Shown: positions 22,048 through 34,500, counted from the first letter of the stretch. The stretch is DNA of 64,000 nucleotides from Rhizophagus irregularis (GCF_026210795.1 NC_089444.1:1850501-1914500); one strand, 5' to 3'. The notes: generated from the sequence alone by a model not told the origin. Program-made: numbers and translations.

Positions 22048-23901
22048 TTGCCATCATCTTTGGAACTTTCTGAGCCACCTTCTATATCACCTGTATTACC
22101 ATTTGTATTATCTGTTAAACCACTTTTAACTTCAGATAATAATTTTACAGATATAGAACCTTCGCTACCTTTAGAACCATCTTTTGGTAATAGTAATTAT
22201 CAATATAATTTGGCTGTAAGAGATTCTTTTGATGATTGGTTATTAGTTATAATGATAAAGATTCTAATGATTCAACTATTAACAGACGTAAATCATTTCA
22301 TTGTTCATTAAGTAGCAATTATGAACCTCAAAAAATATTGGATCAAAAATTACATTGGTTACATGGTACAATTAAAACTAATTGTGAATGGCATGTTAAC
22401 TTTACATTTCCTAAATCTGCACATCAAATAGGGTGCACAACATTAAAAGATGTGCATAATCATGAGGTAAATCCTGCACAAATATCTCATATTATTGCTA
22501 GATATAGACGTCTTAATAGTGAAATGATTCAAGACTTAAAGTTTTTTTCAGATTGCAAGGTTGCGCCAATTACACAATTAGAGATACTTAAAAAAAAGTA
22601 TCCAGAACATGTATTTCATAAGCAAGACGTTTATAATGCAATTTATAAATTGCGTCAAAGTAATAGAGATGAAAAACTGGATTCAGTTTTATTTCTTAAT
22701 GTACTTTTAGAAAAAATGACTCAAGACCCACGTTGGAAGATTTATATTTGACATTTTGGTAATGAATGTCATTTATCAGGCATCTTTTGGATGTCTCCCT
22801 CTCAATAAGAGTTATATCAATGATTTTCTTGTAAGACCAATAAATACAATATGTATTTGAGTGTATTAATGGTAAAAGACAACTATGGACGATTTTGAAA
22901 TATAGCAAATGCACTAGTGGAAGATGGAATGGCATCTACATACACATGGATTTTGCAATGTTTAATGAAAGCTACTGATAATATTGCGCCAAAAGCATTT
23001 TGGACAGATTCAGAGTCAGGATTAATCAATGCAGCTTCTCAAATTTTTTCTACAACACCACATTTTTATTATTTATTTCATATCTGGCGAAATATAATTA
23101 AGGATTAATCTTAAATCAAAATTAGGATTAAGATTTAATGTTTTCAGTAAGGCCTTTTATTCATGTAGAAACGTACTAAGCATAGAATTATTTGAGCAAC
23201 GTTAAGCATTTATGATAAATGAATTTCCAGAGTATGAATGCTATATGACTAGGGCATTATATGGTAATAGAATCAGTTTGGCTAAAGCTTATATGCCATT
23301 CCATAAATTAGTTTGTTAATAAGTTGAGATAGAGTTTAACATAAATTTTTGTTATAGAATTTACAAGCTGAAACCATTGATGATAATTTCATAGAAGTGG
23401 TAGATGAACCACAAATAACATTGAAGGCTATACTTGATTGTATAGATACATCAAATATTATTGAAGTATGGAAATTATTAGAATAGGAGGTATTTCTAGA
23501 AAAAAAATCTGGTAGCTCTTTTTAGTGATGGGACTCATATTTGTATGTGTATAGAATCTATTACAAAAGGAATTATTTGCCATTACTTTTGGTGAGTAAT
23601 GCTTTATTCAAGTACTGCAAGATTCCATATTAGTATTATACCTATCAGATGGTATAAAAATGAAATTTTAATGAAATTAGATGATATTCTTGATAATTCA
23701 CCAGTACTTATAGCATTAGAGTCATCTACTGAAGTTAATACAACATCACGAACAGTAGATTTTACTCTCCAAAGTCTAAGACAACTTCAAGGATCTTGTC
23801 ATAAAGAAAATGCTCAGAGAATTATTCCTCAAAGAAGCTGTCCGCAGGTGGGTGGGAGGTTTGGGAGGTTTGGGAAAAAAAATAAAGTCTTTTCCAAATA
23901 A
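22048..23901 (+). pseudogene. FAR1/MULE-type transposase relic
   Basis: Pieces in changing frames give the whole layout of a Mutator-like transposase. The FAR1-type zinc region (22236-22740) reads RRKSFHCSLSSNYEPQ, IKTNCEWHVNFTFPK and KDVHNHEVNP. The MULE catalytic region (22735-23110) shows HFGNECHLSGIFWMSPSQ, ALVEDGMASTYTWILQ and AFWTDSESGLINAA, then HFYYLFHIWRNI. A SWIM-like end (about 23530-23600) holds DGTHICMCIESI-like and ICHYFW remnants. The last piece (23599-23901) ends with the normally conserved RQLQGSCHKENAQRIIPQ. In-frame stops such as TGA 22749 and many others make it non-functional. Confidence 0.7.
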
Positions 23902-24604
23902 TTTTTTTTTAATTCATTGCTTCTAATGAAACTTGATCAATTTTTACTCAGTAATCATAATAAAATATTCATTAGAAAAGGGAGAAAATTTTACATATTT
24001 TTATTCATTTTTATTGTACTTTTTATTGTATTTTTAATTATATAATAACATGTAAAATTGTACTTTTTTAAAAAATTGAATTTTAATATAATAATTATAA
24101 ATCATATGATACGGTAAAAATCACCTCTGGTGAATTTCACCTCTGGTAAGAGTTAAAATGATCCTAAAAATATTATCATTTTTATTTTTCTTTACAAAAT
24201 GCCAGAGTTATTTTTTTCTCTCACTCATCAAATCCTAACACATCCAAAGATCTGGAACTACCTGAGATTTTTGACTACCTAGGAATGAAAGTTGTAGGGT
24301 ACTTGTACCTGATAGGCTAGTCTCTTCTGACTTAGGGTCTCATTAATCAGAAAACGAGGTGGTTCCTAAGTACCTTTCACATCAAGGGTGGATATTTTTT
24401 GATACTATGCGTCAAGGTGGTAATCCTATATCTGCGAATTCAAAAAAAAAACTCTAAATCAAAAGAATTTGAAGTCAAGGTAATCTAAGCATTCTTTTAA
24501 AAAAATTTAATCAAAGATTAATGTGAACATGTTATTTGTAGATGACAGATACACATAATTCTAATTATTTATATAGCTAGAATAATTGTTATATGGATAA
24601 ATCT
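23902..24604. other. Non-coding spacer with a possible MULE terminus
   Basis: The stretch is AT-rich. TCACCTCTGGTGAATTTCAC at 24122 repeats the palindrome found upstream of the MULE relic. I see no gene, tRNA or other element in the remainder. Confidence 0.4.
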
Positions 24605-24607
24605 AAT

Positions 24608-24918
24608 TGTAACAGCCTGTTACGTGTCTTATTTGTAACAACTCCCAATTTTATCCAATTAAAATTTAAGATCGGGCGTAATGTAAACAAAAACAAAAGA
24701 TCAGTCATGTAACTAAGACAAAAGAATTTTTAAAAAATTTCAAGAAACTGCTTATAACTTAAATTTTGTCTATGAAACTGTCTTAAGTACATTAAGTAAA
24801 AGTTTTCCAAATTAAATTTTGCATATAAAAATTTTATTTGTGAAACACATATTAAATTTATTATTAAAAAAAAATAAAAAAAAGATGTTACAAATAAGAT
24901 ATGTAACAGGCTGTTACA
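24608..24918. mobile_element. 311-bp TIR element, family TGTAACAGCCTG, copy 1
   Basis: The termini are TGTAACAGCCTGTTAC and its inverse GTAACAGGCTGTTACA, with homology extending to TCTTATTTGTAACA on each side. The flanks are AAT at 24605-24607 and 24919-24921, a 3-bp duplication. A second copy, in the opposite orientation and with a different duplication (ATT), lies at 34692-35004. It has no coding capacity. The outer 16 bases are themselves palindromic (GTAACAGCCTGTTAC). Confidence 0.8.
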
Positions 24919-25289
24919 AATACATTTTTTCTTGTTATATATTTTTTTGTAATCTTTTTTATTATTAAATAAAAAATAATAAAACTTTGTTTAATTGAAA
25001 ATACGGTAATAAAATTTTAGTATAATATAATTTTACTGTAGCCTGAATTAAAAATTAAAAGTTAATCTGAAAATTTTTTGCACTCCAGACGCAGTTACCA
25101 GTTAGTCATAATTATGTGAAAGTATGACAAAATTATATTTATCTCAGACAAATTGGGTGCCTAATTTTAAATTTGCACGTGAATATGTTATATTTGCATT
25201 TGTTTACTCTGTTTTCTATCTTTTCTCCATGTTTTTGTATGATAAATTTAATTTTGTTATTGCTTTTCTTTCAAAGATAATAGCAGAGT

Positions 25290-26005
25290 TAAACCTTTGG
25301 GGTAATACTATCAAGTTGTTAGTTAAATGCCAACACAAGTACCAGACTCTTCGAGTCAAGACAGCACTATCCTCATTCGCCTTTTTCCAGTTTAAAAAAT
25401 ATTGGACGTCAGACCTGGGAGGTATACCAGTTAGATGGTTTCCCGCAAGTTGGACTTTACGAGAAAGAAAACAATGTGAAAAGTTTCAAGCTGTCATTCA
25501 TGACATTTCAGAGTATATGACGATGGCTATCTTGTGGATGGACCGTAAACCATGTGAATTTTTAATGAAATGCGGTGCTAGCTCATTTAAAATCATTCAA
25601 ACAAGCAAAGGAAGGAGGAAACTTGTGGCATATTTTGAGAATTGAGAGACCACACTAAAGGCCTTAGATACGCCACAGTTTTTTGTACCAGATGGTAAGG
25701 AGTTGAAATGGTGTTGACACTCCATTCCTAACTTGAAGAAAGCATGTAAACTGAAGGCTAAAAATACCCTGAGCAAGAAGAAATCTGGTCATACAGGTCA
25801 AGCTTCAGGTAGTAATCAGCCTAAAAAGAAGGATAAAGTTCCGTCTTCAAAAAAAAACTACAAAATAACAACCAGTCGAAGAGTCCTGCCGTTCAGAAGA
25901 AGACAAAGAATATTTCAAAGAACAAGGATCATGAGAAGAATAACAAGGAGGTTTTAGCAGAAATTTTGTCCCTATTACGTAAATTAGTTTAGTCTAGTTT
26001 GTGTT
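25290..26005 (+). mobile_element. Retroposon-family copy E, 5'-truncated
   Basis: Starting near GGGGTAATACTATCAAG, it encodes the core NTIKLLVKCQHKYQTLRVKT, LGGIPVRWFPASWTLRERKQ, then AVIHDISEYMTMAILW and CGASSFKIIQTSKGRRKLVA. A TGA replaces the Trp of FENWE at 25645, and another TGA replaces the Arg of KELKWCRHS at about 25716. The basic tail follows in shifted frames to the EVLAEILSLLRKLV-like end near 25989. The N-terminal half is missing, and an unrelated ORF-like stretch (25124-25280) precedes it. It is clearly decayed. Confidence 0.7.
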
Positions 26006-26009
26006 ATTT

Positions 26010-26740
26010 CATTAGTTAGAATTTTTTTATCATTTTAGGGTGGGTTACCTATATTCTAGGATGGTTCTTTTCTTGTCCCTATTCTACAATAGTCGGTTGT
26101 AGAATAGTTTTTTTTAAAAATTCTAGTCAAGATCCGATTTATTGAATGTAACTGCTTTTGTTAGTCAAATATTATCAATGTTATTCTCCTAGCTTGCCTT
26201 AAAATAAAATAATAAATAAAATAAAATAAAATACTTTAATACTTATTTAATACTTTAGGACTAATTACTGGTCATTGCAGATGACCCGCGTGGTGTCAAA
26301 AGCCATCCCAGAACTATGTTTTTTGAGGTGATGAATACACGGTTGGTGTCAGAAGAACTTGCCAATGGCAAGATATTAGAGGTATGTAAAGTATAAAAAG
26401 TTAAAATTATAAATTTTTTATTGATTTTCTTAATTATTTTATAGCACATCGCAACAACAATAGCAGTCAAAATACTGCTAATAGTGAAGAACTCGTTGAT
26501 GGTAAGTATAAAATTTATTAATTTTTTATTTTTAGTCGATGACATTTAAATTTTTATTTTTTTATTTAGGCAATGTCGATTAAATTTTTTTTTTTTAATA
26601 TAATAATAATAATAATTAATTAATAATAATTTTCTACATTTTTTTAAAATGTGATAATTTGATTATTAAAGTTTTATTTAATACGGATGGACAATCATAT
26701 TATAATGCACAAGGTATGAAAATAGGATATACGCGTATTT
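26010..26740. other. Spacer with weak exon-like segments
   Basis: 26270-26505 on the plus strand has two short frames bounded by splice-like sites (GGTATGTAAAG at 26380, TTTTATAG before 26444, GGTAAGTA at 26500). The first would encode DDPRGVKSHPRTMFFEVMNT. I do not recognise the peptide, and it may be chance. The rest is low-complexity (TAAAATAAAATAAAATAC, and runs of T and AAT). Confidence 0.25.
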
Positions 26741-26959
26741 TTCATATTTTTCTTTACAATATGTTGTGGTTTGGGTCTCAGTATAATCTGTAAAATTTAG
26801 TCTGGATTAGATTTATAATCCAAAATCAGATTGAACTGGACTGAATATTTTGATCCGGGTTGAAATATCAACCTAGATCTGACCAATTCAAATTTTCAGT
26901 CCAGATTTCTGGATTAGGACCAGACTGATTAGAGCTTTAGCCAATAGAATCATGTGATT

Positions 26960-28870
26960 TGGATTATAAGGATATGATTAAGCAGATAGGACCAAATGGC
27001 TTAATATTTTGCATTGGGCTGATTTCTATCAGCTTATGCCATCTAACCAAAATATCATGGATAATCCTCATATCATGACTGGTTTTTTCATTTTTTTTCA
27101 TAAGAAACAATAGGATTTGAAGAATTGGTGGTTTAAGTTCGAATTACAATATTATGGCAGTGTTCACATGCATAAAATCAGAAAAAGAATAAATGCACCT
27201 ACAATAGAATAGAAGCAGATAAAGGAAGATGAGAACAAAATGAATGAAATTATACAATATTTTGACTAGGGAATTGAGTCAATCAAATTAAAATCGATTA
27301 TGGTTGATTGAGTCAAGTGACTCAACTATATCAAGTACTATAATCAATCATAATACTCGACTAATTATAATCGATTAAAATATTAAATGATATAATTGGT
27401 TAAATAAACATGATTAGATCTTAAAATAGTAACTAGTTTACCTTGTAAAAAAAGTTTTTTCTTTCACGTTCCTCTACTTGAAGTGTTAAACTTTTTTAAC
27501 ATTAACATGCCTCCAAAATGTGCAAATAGTTCTACTGAATCTTTATACACATCAAAACATTTGGCTAGTGATATTACATATGATAAGAGCCACAAATTTC
27601 TTGGTAGTCATTTTTTCGTCATAATAATTGACTATAAAGTACTAAAATTGATATTTATTATTCGATTTTATTTGATTGAGTGTACTTAATCAAATTTTAA
27701 TTGATTACGGCTTGTTAGTTGATTTTAGTCAATTTTGCTAAACTAATTAATTGAACAATGATTTTTGGCATCAACTCAATTCCTTAATCTTGACAATCTT
27801 ATTACCACAATAAATCCAGGACTCAATATGCCTATTCCTGAATGGCATCTGTGTCAAAGAAAAGCAATGAATTAAATTAAATGATGACCAGCAAAGTTAC
27901 ATTGATTTGATTAATAAATTGCAATAACATACCTAATGTAGGCTTTCATTCATAAGAAAATCAGATTTGCTAGTTTAAATATATTAAAGAAATTGTTCAA
28001 AGAACATTTGTGTGAGATGATAACAATGGACAACTGGAACTTGTAACAAGAAGGAATGATTAATGCATAAATAAATTCACATAGTTGACTTCAATTACAG
28101 GGTTGGCAGGCAAATGTGGATTTAAAGCAATCCTAAGTATACATACTGCGCTGCAATATGTTGCAAAATATGCAAGCACCATAATTATCAGCCTTTTTGG
28201 ATGTATTGCATCAAATCCTTAGTAAAAGTCAGCCAGAAAATATGTTACTTGCTCCAGCCCAAAAGCTTTTATTACATAGTATTGCAAAATGGGACATTAC
28301 CGACTGTCCAAGAAACCTACCATATTCTTCTCAAGTCTTCTTGAATCTTAACAAAGAAGTGCCAAGATGGATTTACGGTACTGGTAAAAGTGAAGAATCT
28401 TATTCTTTTAATAATTTGGGCTGAATGGAGAAATTACCTTTGAAAATATATTGGAATTGACTTACTGAACTTGAAGATTTCATATGTAAGGGCCTTCAAT
28501 GGAAGGAGTTTTGCTGAGTGAAGGTTCTTCTTCACATTTAATACTGAAATCAAGACTGAATCAAAGATGGAACTATTACATAGTCATCTTTATACAACAA
28601 TTATATCAAAGAGATTAATGCTGATCTAATTGATCATTTGGATTACCTATAGATGATGAAGAAAGCGAAATAAATGATAAAGAAGAATGCAAAATGAATA
28701 TCAACCTGACTAAATATTTCTTGCCAAAATGGACCTAAAACCAAATTTTGATTGCTCTTTCAATCTAGGTTCGTAAGACATAGATTGGAACCATGACTGA
28801 ATTATACAAACCTTATGGATATTGATATGTTTTTAAGTAAAAATTCTAAGATCGGTGAAGAAGAAAACAT
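26960..28870 (+). pseudogene. Helitron Rep/helicase relic 2
   Basis: Degenerate frames match the N-terminal half of a Helitron protein in order. There is a DFHWPELHRLMP-like piece (about 27015-27040), then PHIMTGFF, and GSVHMHKIRKR (about 27155-27190) with an intact HUH-type HMH. EIIQYFD at about 27245-27266 continues after an insertion as NLITTINPGLNMPIPEW (27795-27845). DDQQSYIDLINKL follows (27880-27920), then ALQYVAKYAS (28150-28185, the two catalytic Tyr region), DVLHQILSKSQPEN and LNKEVPRWIYGTGK (28200-28390). Stops and frameshifts are frequent, the helicase half is not seen, and the relic ends at the MITE at 28876. Confidence 0.65.
27267..27786. mobile_element. 520-bp hAT-like non-autonomous element inside Helitron relic 2
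   Basis: The termini are TAGGGAATTGAGT and (inverted) TAAGGAATTGAGT, with flanks ATTTTGAC (27259-27266) and ATCTTGAC (27787-27794), an 8-bp duplication with one mismatch. Removing it restores the Helitron reading frame (EIIQYFD joined to NLITTINPG). The interior repeats AATCGATTA/TAATCAATCATAA motifs and has no gene. An 8-bp duplication and TAGGG ends are typical of hAT elements. Confidence 0.78.
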
Positions 28871-28875
28871 ATTAT

Positions 28876-29136
28876 AGCTGATTGCAAAATTGTAAGACCA
28901 TCCTATGATTTTTTAATTTGAAAATTTGATATTTTAAATTTTTCAAAAACCAGTAAAAAATCAAGTTAAAAACCTGTTTATTCAACTCCTTAAATAAAAA
29001 TAGAAATATATTATATGATTCAATATAAATAAATTACTTTAAAATCTTTATTAATTTCAAGAAGTTTAAAGTTGGTATTTAAACTTAATTCTTGAAAAAT
29101 TCAAAATATCAAATTTTCAAATTAAAAATCATAGGG
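28876..29136. mobile_element. MITE, family CAGCAGATTGC, copy 3, truncated
   Basis: It begins AGCTGATTGCAAAATTGTAA and follows the other two copies through AAATTTGATATTTTAAA and the ACTCCTTAAATAAAAATAG centre. It lacks part of the right half and stops at AAAATCATAGGG. It is therefore older or deleted compared with copies 1 and 2. Confidence 0.72.
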
Positions 29137-29449
29137 TTATCAAATGTTAAATGATAATTAAAAAATTGTTTTTAAAATACGCTTGAAGGACATAACTGCT
29201 GGCAGACAGGCTTTGAGAAATGGCAGGAAAATCTAAAGCACCTATAGCAGTGCTACTGCAATTATCACAGAATTTTTTATCACATTTCAGGTCAAGAAAA
29301 AAATATTTTTTATTATCTGATCTTTATTATCACAATCATCAATAGAATCTGTCTTCATATCAGAATCTACCAAGTCATGACATATTGTCTTCTCAAATTT
29401 ACCTCAAGTGTTCTAAGCAACAATCGGTACATAAGTAAAAAAAACTAAT
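29137..29449. other. Non-coding spacer
   Basis: About 310 bp between the MITE copy 3 and the next retroposon fragment. I see no coherent ORF, repeat or RNA gene. Confidence 0.35.
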
Positions 29450-30000
29450 ATGTATGTATAGATCTCGAATTATCATTTAATACTGGAACATTTCCATATT
29501 ACCAGACCTCACCCTTTGATAATGAGTAGAGCTATACCTAAGTGAAACTACGCTGCCTAGAATAACCTAAATGCACTGGGTAAAAATAAAGAATCAACCA
29601 GGGCAAGCCCCTTTTAAAACCAAGAGCCTAGAGTAAAATAAAAAAATTAAAGTATTCTAACACTAAAAACAATATAAATTATTTAGCAAACTTAACTAAA
29701 GATAAACTAATTAGCTAATTTCTGCTAAAACCTCCTTGTTAGAATTATTACCACCACTTTTACTCCTTGAGAAATTCTTGGCCTTCTTCTAAGTATTTGA
29801 GTTCTTTAACTGGTCATCATTTTTAGTGGCTTTAGTCAAGGAAAGTTTCTTATCCGTATTTTTATCCTTCAGTTTAAATTGTGCTTTTTTTAAGTTAAGA
29901 AGAGAGTGTCAATACCATTTGAAAACCTGTGGCCACAAGTTTCCTCTTTCCTTTACCTGCTTGAATAAGTTTAAATGAGCTAGCACTACAAGAAATCTGG
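29450..30000 (-). mobile_element. Retroposon-family copy F, 3' fragment
   Basis: The minus strand starts at GTAGTGCTAGCTCATTTAAA (30000), keeps remnants of the IQTSKG core and of the Lys-rich tail (about 29900-29700), then the 3' UTR with the TTTACCCAGTGCATTTAGG block (29560-29590) and GGTGAGGTCTGGTAATATGG (about 29500-29520). Most of the coding region is gone. It abuts the CTAG end of Helitron 1. Confidence 0.6.
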
Positions 30001-30035
30001 TGATACTGGAATACTGGATAAGTTTTAGATAGCAA

Positions 30036-33000
30036 CTAGGAAACGGAGCGTTTGAAGTATTATAATCACATGATCGTTAATAATTGTACATTAAATACCA
30101 AAAAAATTGTATTACAAAAAAAAATGTAACAAAAAAATGTATTACAAAAAAAAATGTAACAAAAAAAAATGTATTACTAAAAAAAATATATAGTTAAAAA
30201 CATACATTGTGATACATTACAAATTTCCAATTTATGTTACAATTTATTTCGATAAAAAAATTTTCCCACAGACAATTCAATACAATTATACAATTGACGC
30301 AAAAAATTTGTCTAATGTTAATTACAATATCATATAATCCAGTAGTCGTTTTTCTTCTTTCTTTCTTTCTTTTACTCTATCACAACTTCCAATTCGGTAA
30401 ATCCTTTCAAATGAAAACGGCTTAAAAAGAATGTCTTTCAGAGCACTAACCCATGATATTGAGACCAGCAGAATATTCCTTCTTTCCAATATCTATAAAA
30501 GCTTTTGGTAGCGTCAGTCCTTGGCTTTTATGTATAGTAATAGCCTACGCAAGTATGAAAGAAATTTGCAAACACGAACAAGCTACCATCTTGGTTTAAT
30601 GGAGACAACTTTGTTACCCTCGATAGATATAATTGCAGGACCATTATAATTATCAAATTCTACAAGAACAGCAATTGGAAGAGAAGGTATATATCATCAA
30701 TTGTTCCTACTGAGCCATTTGCCAGTCCTGTTTCCACAGACAAATTTGCTTTAAGCATAACCCGCGCACCCTTGGACAACAATAATTGTGCTTCAAGGCC
30801 TTTTGCAGTATCAGAATCTGCCTTAGAAGCATCATTGCCACCAGTATGGACAGCATGAACTCTAGCGACAGAAGCATTTAATGATTTGAGTTTAGCAAGG
30901 TTAATCTCATAAACGTCAACCTTTTGAGGAGTTATATGTATTGCATCCATAAATTGATTGTTTTCTATAGTAGATGAATTATCAAAACGTATTGCAAGTA
31001 TCTTCAATCATCTATTGTTAATGTAATCGCATCAAACAGGCGAATTCCCTGATTGATGGCGAACTGCGTCAAGCTGATATACCTCTCAAAATTGGTTGTA
31101 TACATTCATACCATCATTTGACAGTGAGTCATGTCTAGGTTTCTTAGAATATATTGGCTCATCAATTATCAGAGGAAGTTGACCAAAATCACCTACTAAA
31201 ATGACCGATCGACCACAAAATGGTTGATTTTGATGTTCAGGAAAGGCTGCACATAAATGTGAGTCTACTTTCATCTATAATCACATAATTCACTCAATTC
31301 AATTTTTTTTGTAGGTTTTTCAGTCATTCACCCTCTATACTAAGGTCAGAACTGTTTATCAGAATTGAAAGAGTTGAATGGATCATTGTACCATGAATAT
31401 TAAACGCAGCAATGCCAGTAGGAGCAAGAACAATCACAGGCGAAGTTTCAGCTCCATTATTTATAGCTATCTCTTGAAGACATGCTTGAATTGCGTTAAT
31501 TAGATAAGATTTACTGGTTTCTGCTGTACCCATAATTATAAGTCTGAGTGGCTCAACTTGATTATGGTTTGTAATAATAGCATTATAGTGTGTTTCAATT
31601 CTTCTAAAAATAATCATTTGTTTCTCATTCAATGTTTGATAATCTACTATAATAGAATTCACTGTACTAACATCATCTTCAATCCTAGACTGCTGCATAA
31701 AAGTGTTTAAGTCTATAGAATCTATGTTGGGATAGCGATGTCTGACACCGCCAAACCAATTATTATTTCGATCAACATCATGTAATCCTAAATCAGAAGA
31801 ACTATCAATAATTGCATTTGGACCCATTTCTGCTAATACCATCCAATCCGGATATGTATCATCTCTAGATTCATCCACTTCTTGCTGGCCTTCATCGTCA
31901 TCACACTTATCTTCTAATTTATCAACAGATGAACCAAGTATATCTTTAAATTCATTTTCTGAATTGGCAATATTGTGATTAAAAAGGTCAGCCAAGCTTT
32001 GATGGGGAACATAGAGTATAACCTTTCCATTTACCATTATAAAACTTGTATCCAAAATAGAGCTAAAACATTGAGAGATTTTCTAATTCAACAGGTCTAT
32101 CCCAGTACTTTTGCAAAGGTGATCGTTCCGTTCTTCCAACATCACTATTTGGCATTACATTTTTGATTCCAGTTCCACAAAGCCACCGATGAGATTCATT
32201 ATTAAGATTTAAAATAACAAATGGACAACTGGAATGGTATAGAGGTAATCCAAGGAGTAAATGACAGGTTTCTTGGGCAAAATAATCATGTTCCGAAACC
32301 GTATGAAGCAATAAACATTGAAATGAAGGAAAAGAAGAACCAGAAGGATCACTTTCAGAAAGAATCTTATTTAGAATTTCTGAAAATGAAGAACATGGTT
32401 CTGACTTTGTAGCATATTTAGCGATGTACTGAAGGGTAGCATGAATATTAAGAACTGGTTTAAGGTCAACATTCGCACGCCAACCTTGAAGCTGAACGTG
32501 ATTATGAGAGTTAACATAAGGATCATTTCTTGACGTAATCAGCTCTGGTTGTCCACGATCATTTTCATATATAAAACTATGTTCAACATTATCTTTAGGG
32601 AAACCAAATCTACAATACTGCTGACCATTTTTAGTCCTAAGACAGTATGAAGGACTACATCTTGTATGTTTCTGTAATTTATTAACTAGCTCAATATGAT
32701 CTGTAAGTCATCACATAATTCATCATTAGCTTTTTAACAAGAATGGCAAACAAATACAGGAGCATCAGGACATGGATTAATCATAGTAACCAATAAGTCA
32801 AAATGCGACAAAATCCTGGACATCTCATCTTCATTATCTTTCATATTATCCCAATCAAACAAAGGCGCATCTCACATTATTCCTATTCCATAGACGTGCA
32901 CACTACCTTGGTGTTGCCACTCATACCTATACCAATAGTCTTCCAATCTCCACTTAGGAATCAAAACGGTTTTCAAAAATGTCTCAAAACGTTTGTCAAA

Positions 33001-34500
33001 AAACCAGGTGGCGATATGCAGGTTATTAATCAAATCTTGACATCGATGCTTACACCGATCCTCATCCGATTCTACATCAATTGGGTTTTCAGTTTCTCCA
33101 TGAGGCATTAATTAATAAAGATTTGGCCAATGCATGTCGGCTGCACTAAAAGTAAAAAATATCATCCCTTTTGCCCCAACTGCTTAATCATGTCATATAA
33201 TTCAGAGCTGCATTTTTGCCAAAATTGTCTAGTGCCACGCAAACCCTCACCAAAATGCATGACACGATCTGCCATATGATTATCATCTTTCATCATTTCC
33301 TGAATATCCCCAACCATCAATTGACTACCATTTAGACTTTGCTTAACATAAATTTTCCTTCCTGTAAGGTACGCTAATGCATGTGAAAATTTAAGGCAAA
33401 GTATCACCATCGGGGATGACGAGCAAACCTTCCATCCTTATATTTGAGTAAATGCTAGAAGTATTTGGCCAGTTTAACGTCCCTGATATGTTCTGCTCAA
33501 AGGTCTGCACTACCTGTTGGATATAGAGTTGGAAAGGCACGAGCAATATACCCAGGCATATTAAATTCGTTAATAGCAGTATCATCTATGTTTGGCCACA
33601 TAACAGAACCAGATTCAGACTGCATATGAGCAAGGGCATCATCAGTTTCACTATCTAAACGATCAGCATCATGAAGTTTGTAATCAACATGATGGAGCCT
33701 GTTCTCAGCATCACGAACTTGTGAAAGTAAATAATCAATAGATCCTTCGTCAGGCAACGTACACAATACATTGTCATCAATAATAATATTGGCATAGTAT
33801 CGATTGTTTCTTTTCAGCCAACAAAGTGCTTTTCTAACTTTGTCACGATGAACTGTAAAATCCCTGAATGATGTTGAACTTTCAGCAGAACTGCGACGGA
33901 TAATAAGTGTATCTAACGTTGAAAGGTGTCGTGAAAGGTGAGATACAAACTCTCCTATATCCTGTAGAAAGTTTATCACATTCCCACTGTAGGCGTATTG
34001 GCCTCCGTGAAGATAATAAACTGATATGATTGGAAAGTTTGCGAGAATTTTTTTATCTCATTTTTATCACTGTAGCAGCGACAACACATTCCCAAAATGA
34101 GATTAATTGAAGGAAAATGTTCATTGCACACGAGACAAATTTTATGTTCCAGCTTGTTCATTTTATCACAAAATTTTTGCAGAAACTCACAGTCAGATTC
34201 GGAAAGAGGTTGAATAATATCAGTATGCCGTTTATCATCCTAACAATTAAGCCATTCATCAGCATTTTTCAAAACTCTTCATTGTTTTTCATATTACTTC
34301 TGCGCTCGGTTTCTATTCAAATGAGCTTCACGTTGATTTGAAGTTTCTAAAGACCTTTTTATTCGCTTATTTTTACGGTCATTAGTAAGACAAGTTTTAC
34401 GTTCATCAAGTGATTCTGCAGCTCTTCTTTTACGTTGTCTAATTGCGGCAGCAGTTTGGCTAAGATTCTTTTTATTTTTCATTGTAGACAACAATCAAAA
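30036..34500 (-). mobile_element. Helitron 1, decayed, with candidate 3' terminus
   Basis: The minus strand encodes a DUF6570/Rep/Pif1 Helitron protein from 34494 to about 30430. Downstream the sequence ends AAACGCTCCGTTT C CTAG, followed by T. This is a 5-bp stem with a 3-base loop (30041-30053) just before CTAG (30036-30039), as Helitron 3' ends have a hairpin followed by CTRR. The hairpin-to-CTAG distance of 1 base is shorter than in the textbook elements. The 5' TC end was not located; it must lie beyond 34500. A-rich (TGTAACAAAAAA) repeats fill 30110-30200. Confidence 0.65.
30430..34494 (-). pseudogene. Helitron Rep-helicase protein, broken HUH and Walker A
   Basis: The N-terminus is basic (MLSTMKNKKNLSQTAAAIRQ). 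A Cys motif (CLVCNEHFPS, MCCRCYS, near 34130-34080) and a DUF6570-like stretch (INFLQDIGEFVSHLSRHLST) follow. The Rep part contains HIATWFFDKRFETFL and HQGSVHVYG (near 32895), where the expected second His of HUH is Tyr. The two-Tyr motif LQYIAKYATK near 32430 is kept. The Pif1 helicase has GTAETSKSYL at about 31515-31540 in place of GTAGTGKS, then VIVLAPTGIAAFNI, VILVGDFGQLPL and SKGARVMLKANL. The C-terminal AITIHKSQGLTL-like region near 30540 is eroded. With both a nuclease and an ATPase residue altered and several stops, it should be inactive. At least eight frame breaks separate the pieces. Confidence 0.78.

Noticed and set aside
25124-25290. N-terminal extension of the copy E protein (hydrophobic stretch AFVYSVFYLFSMFLYDK)
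   Set aside because: No other family copy has it, and it precedes a truncation point, so it is probably chance fusion to unrelated flanking DNA.
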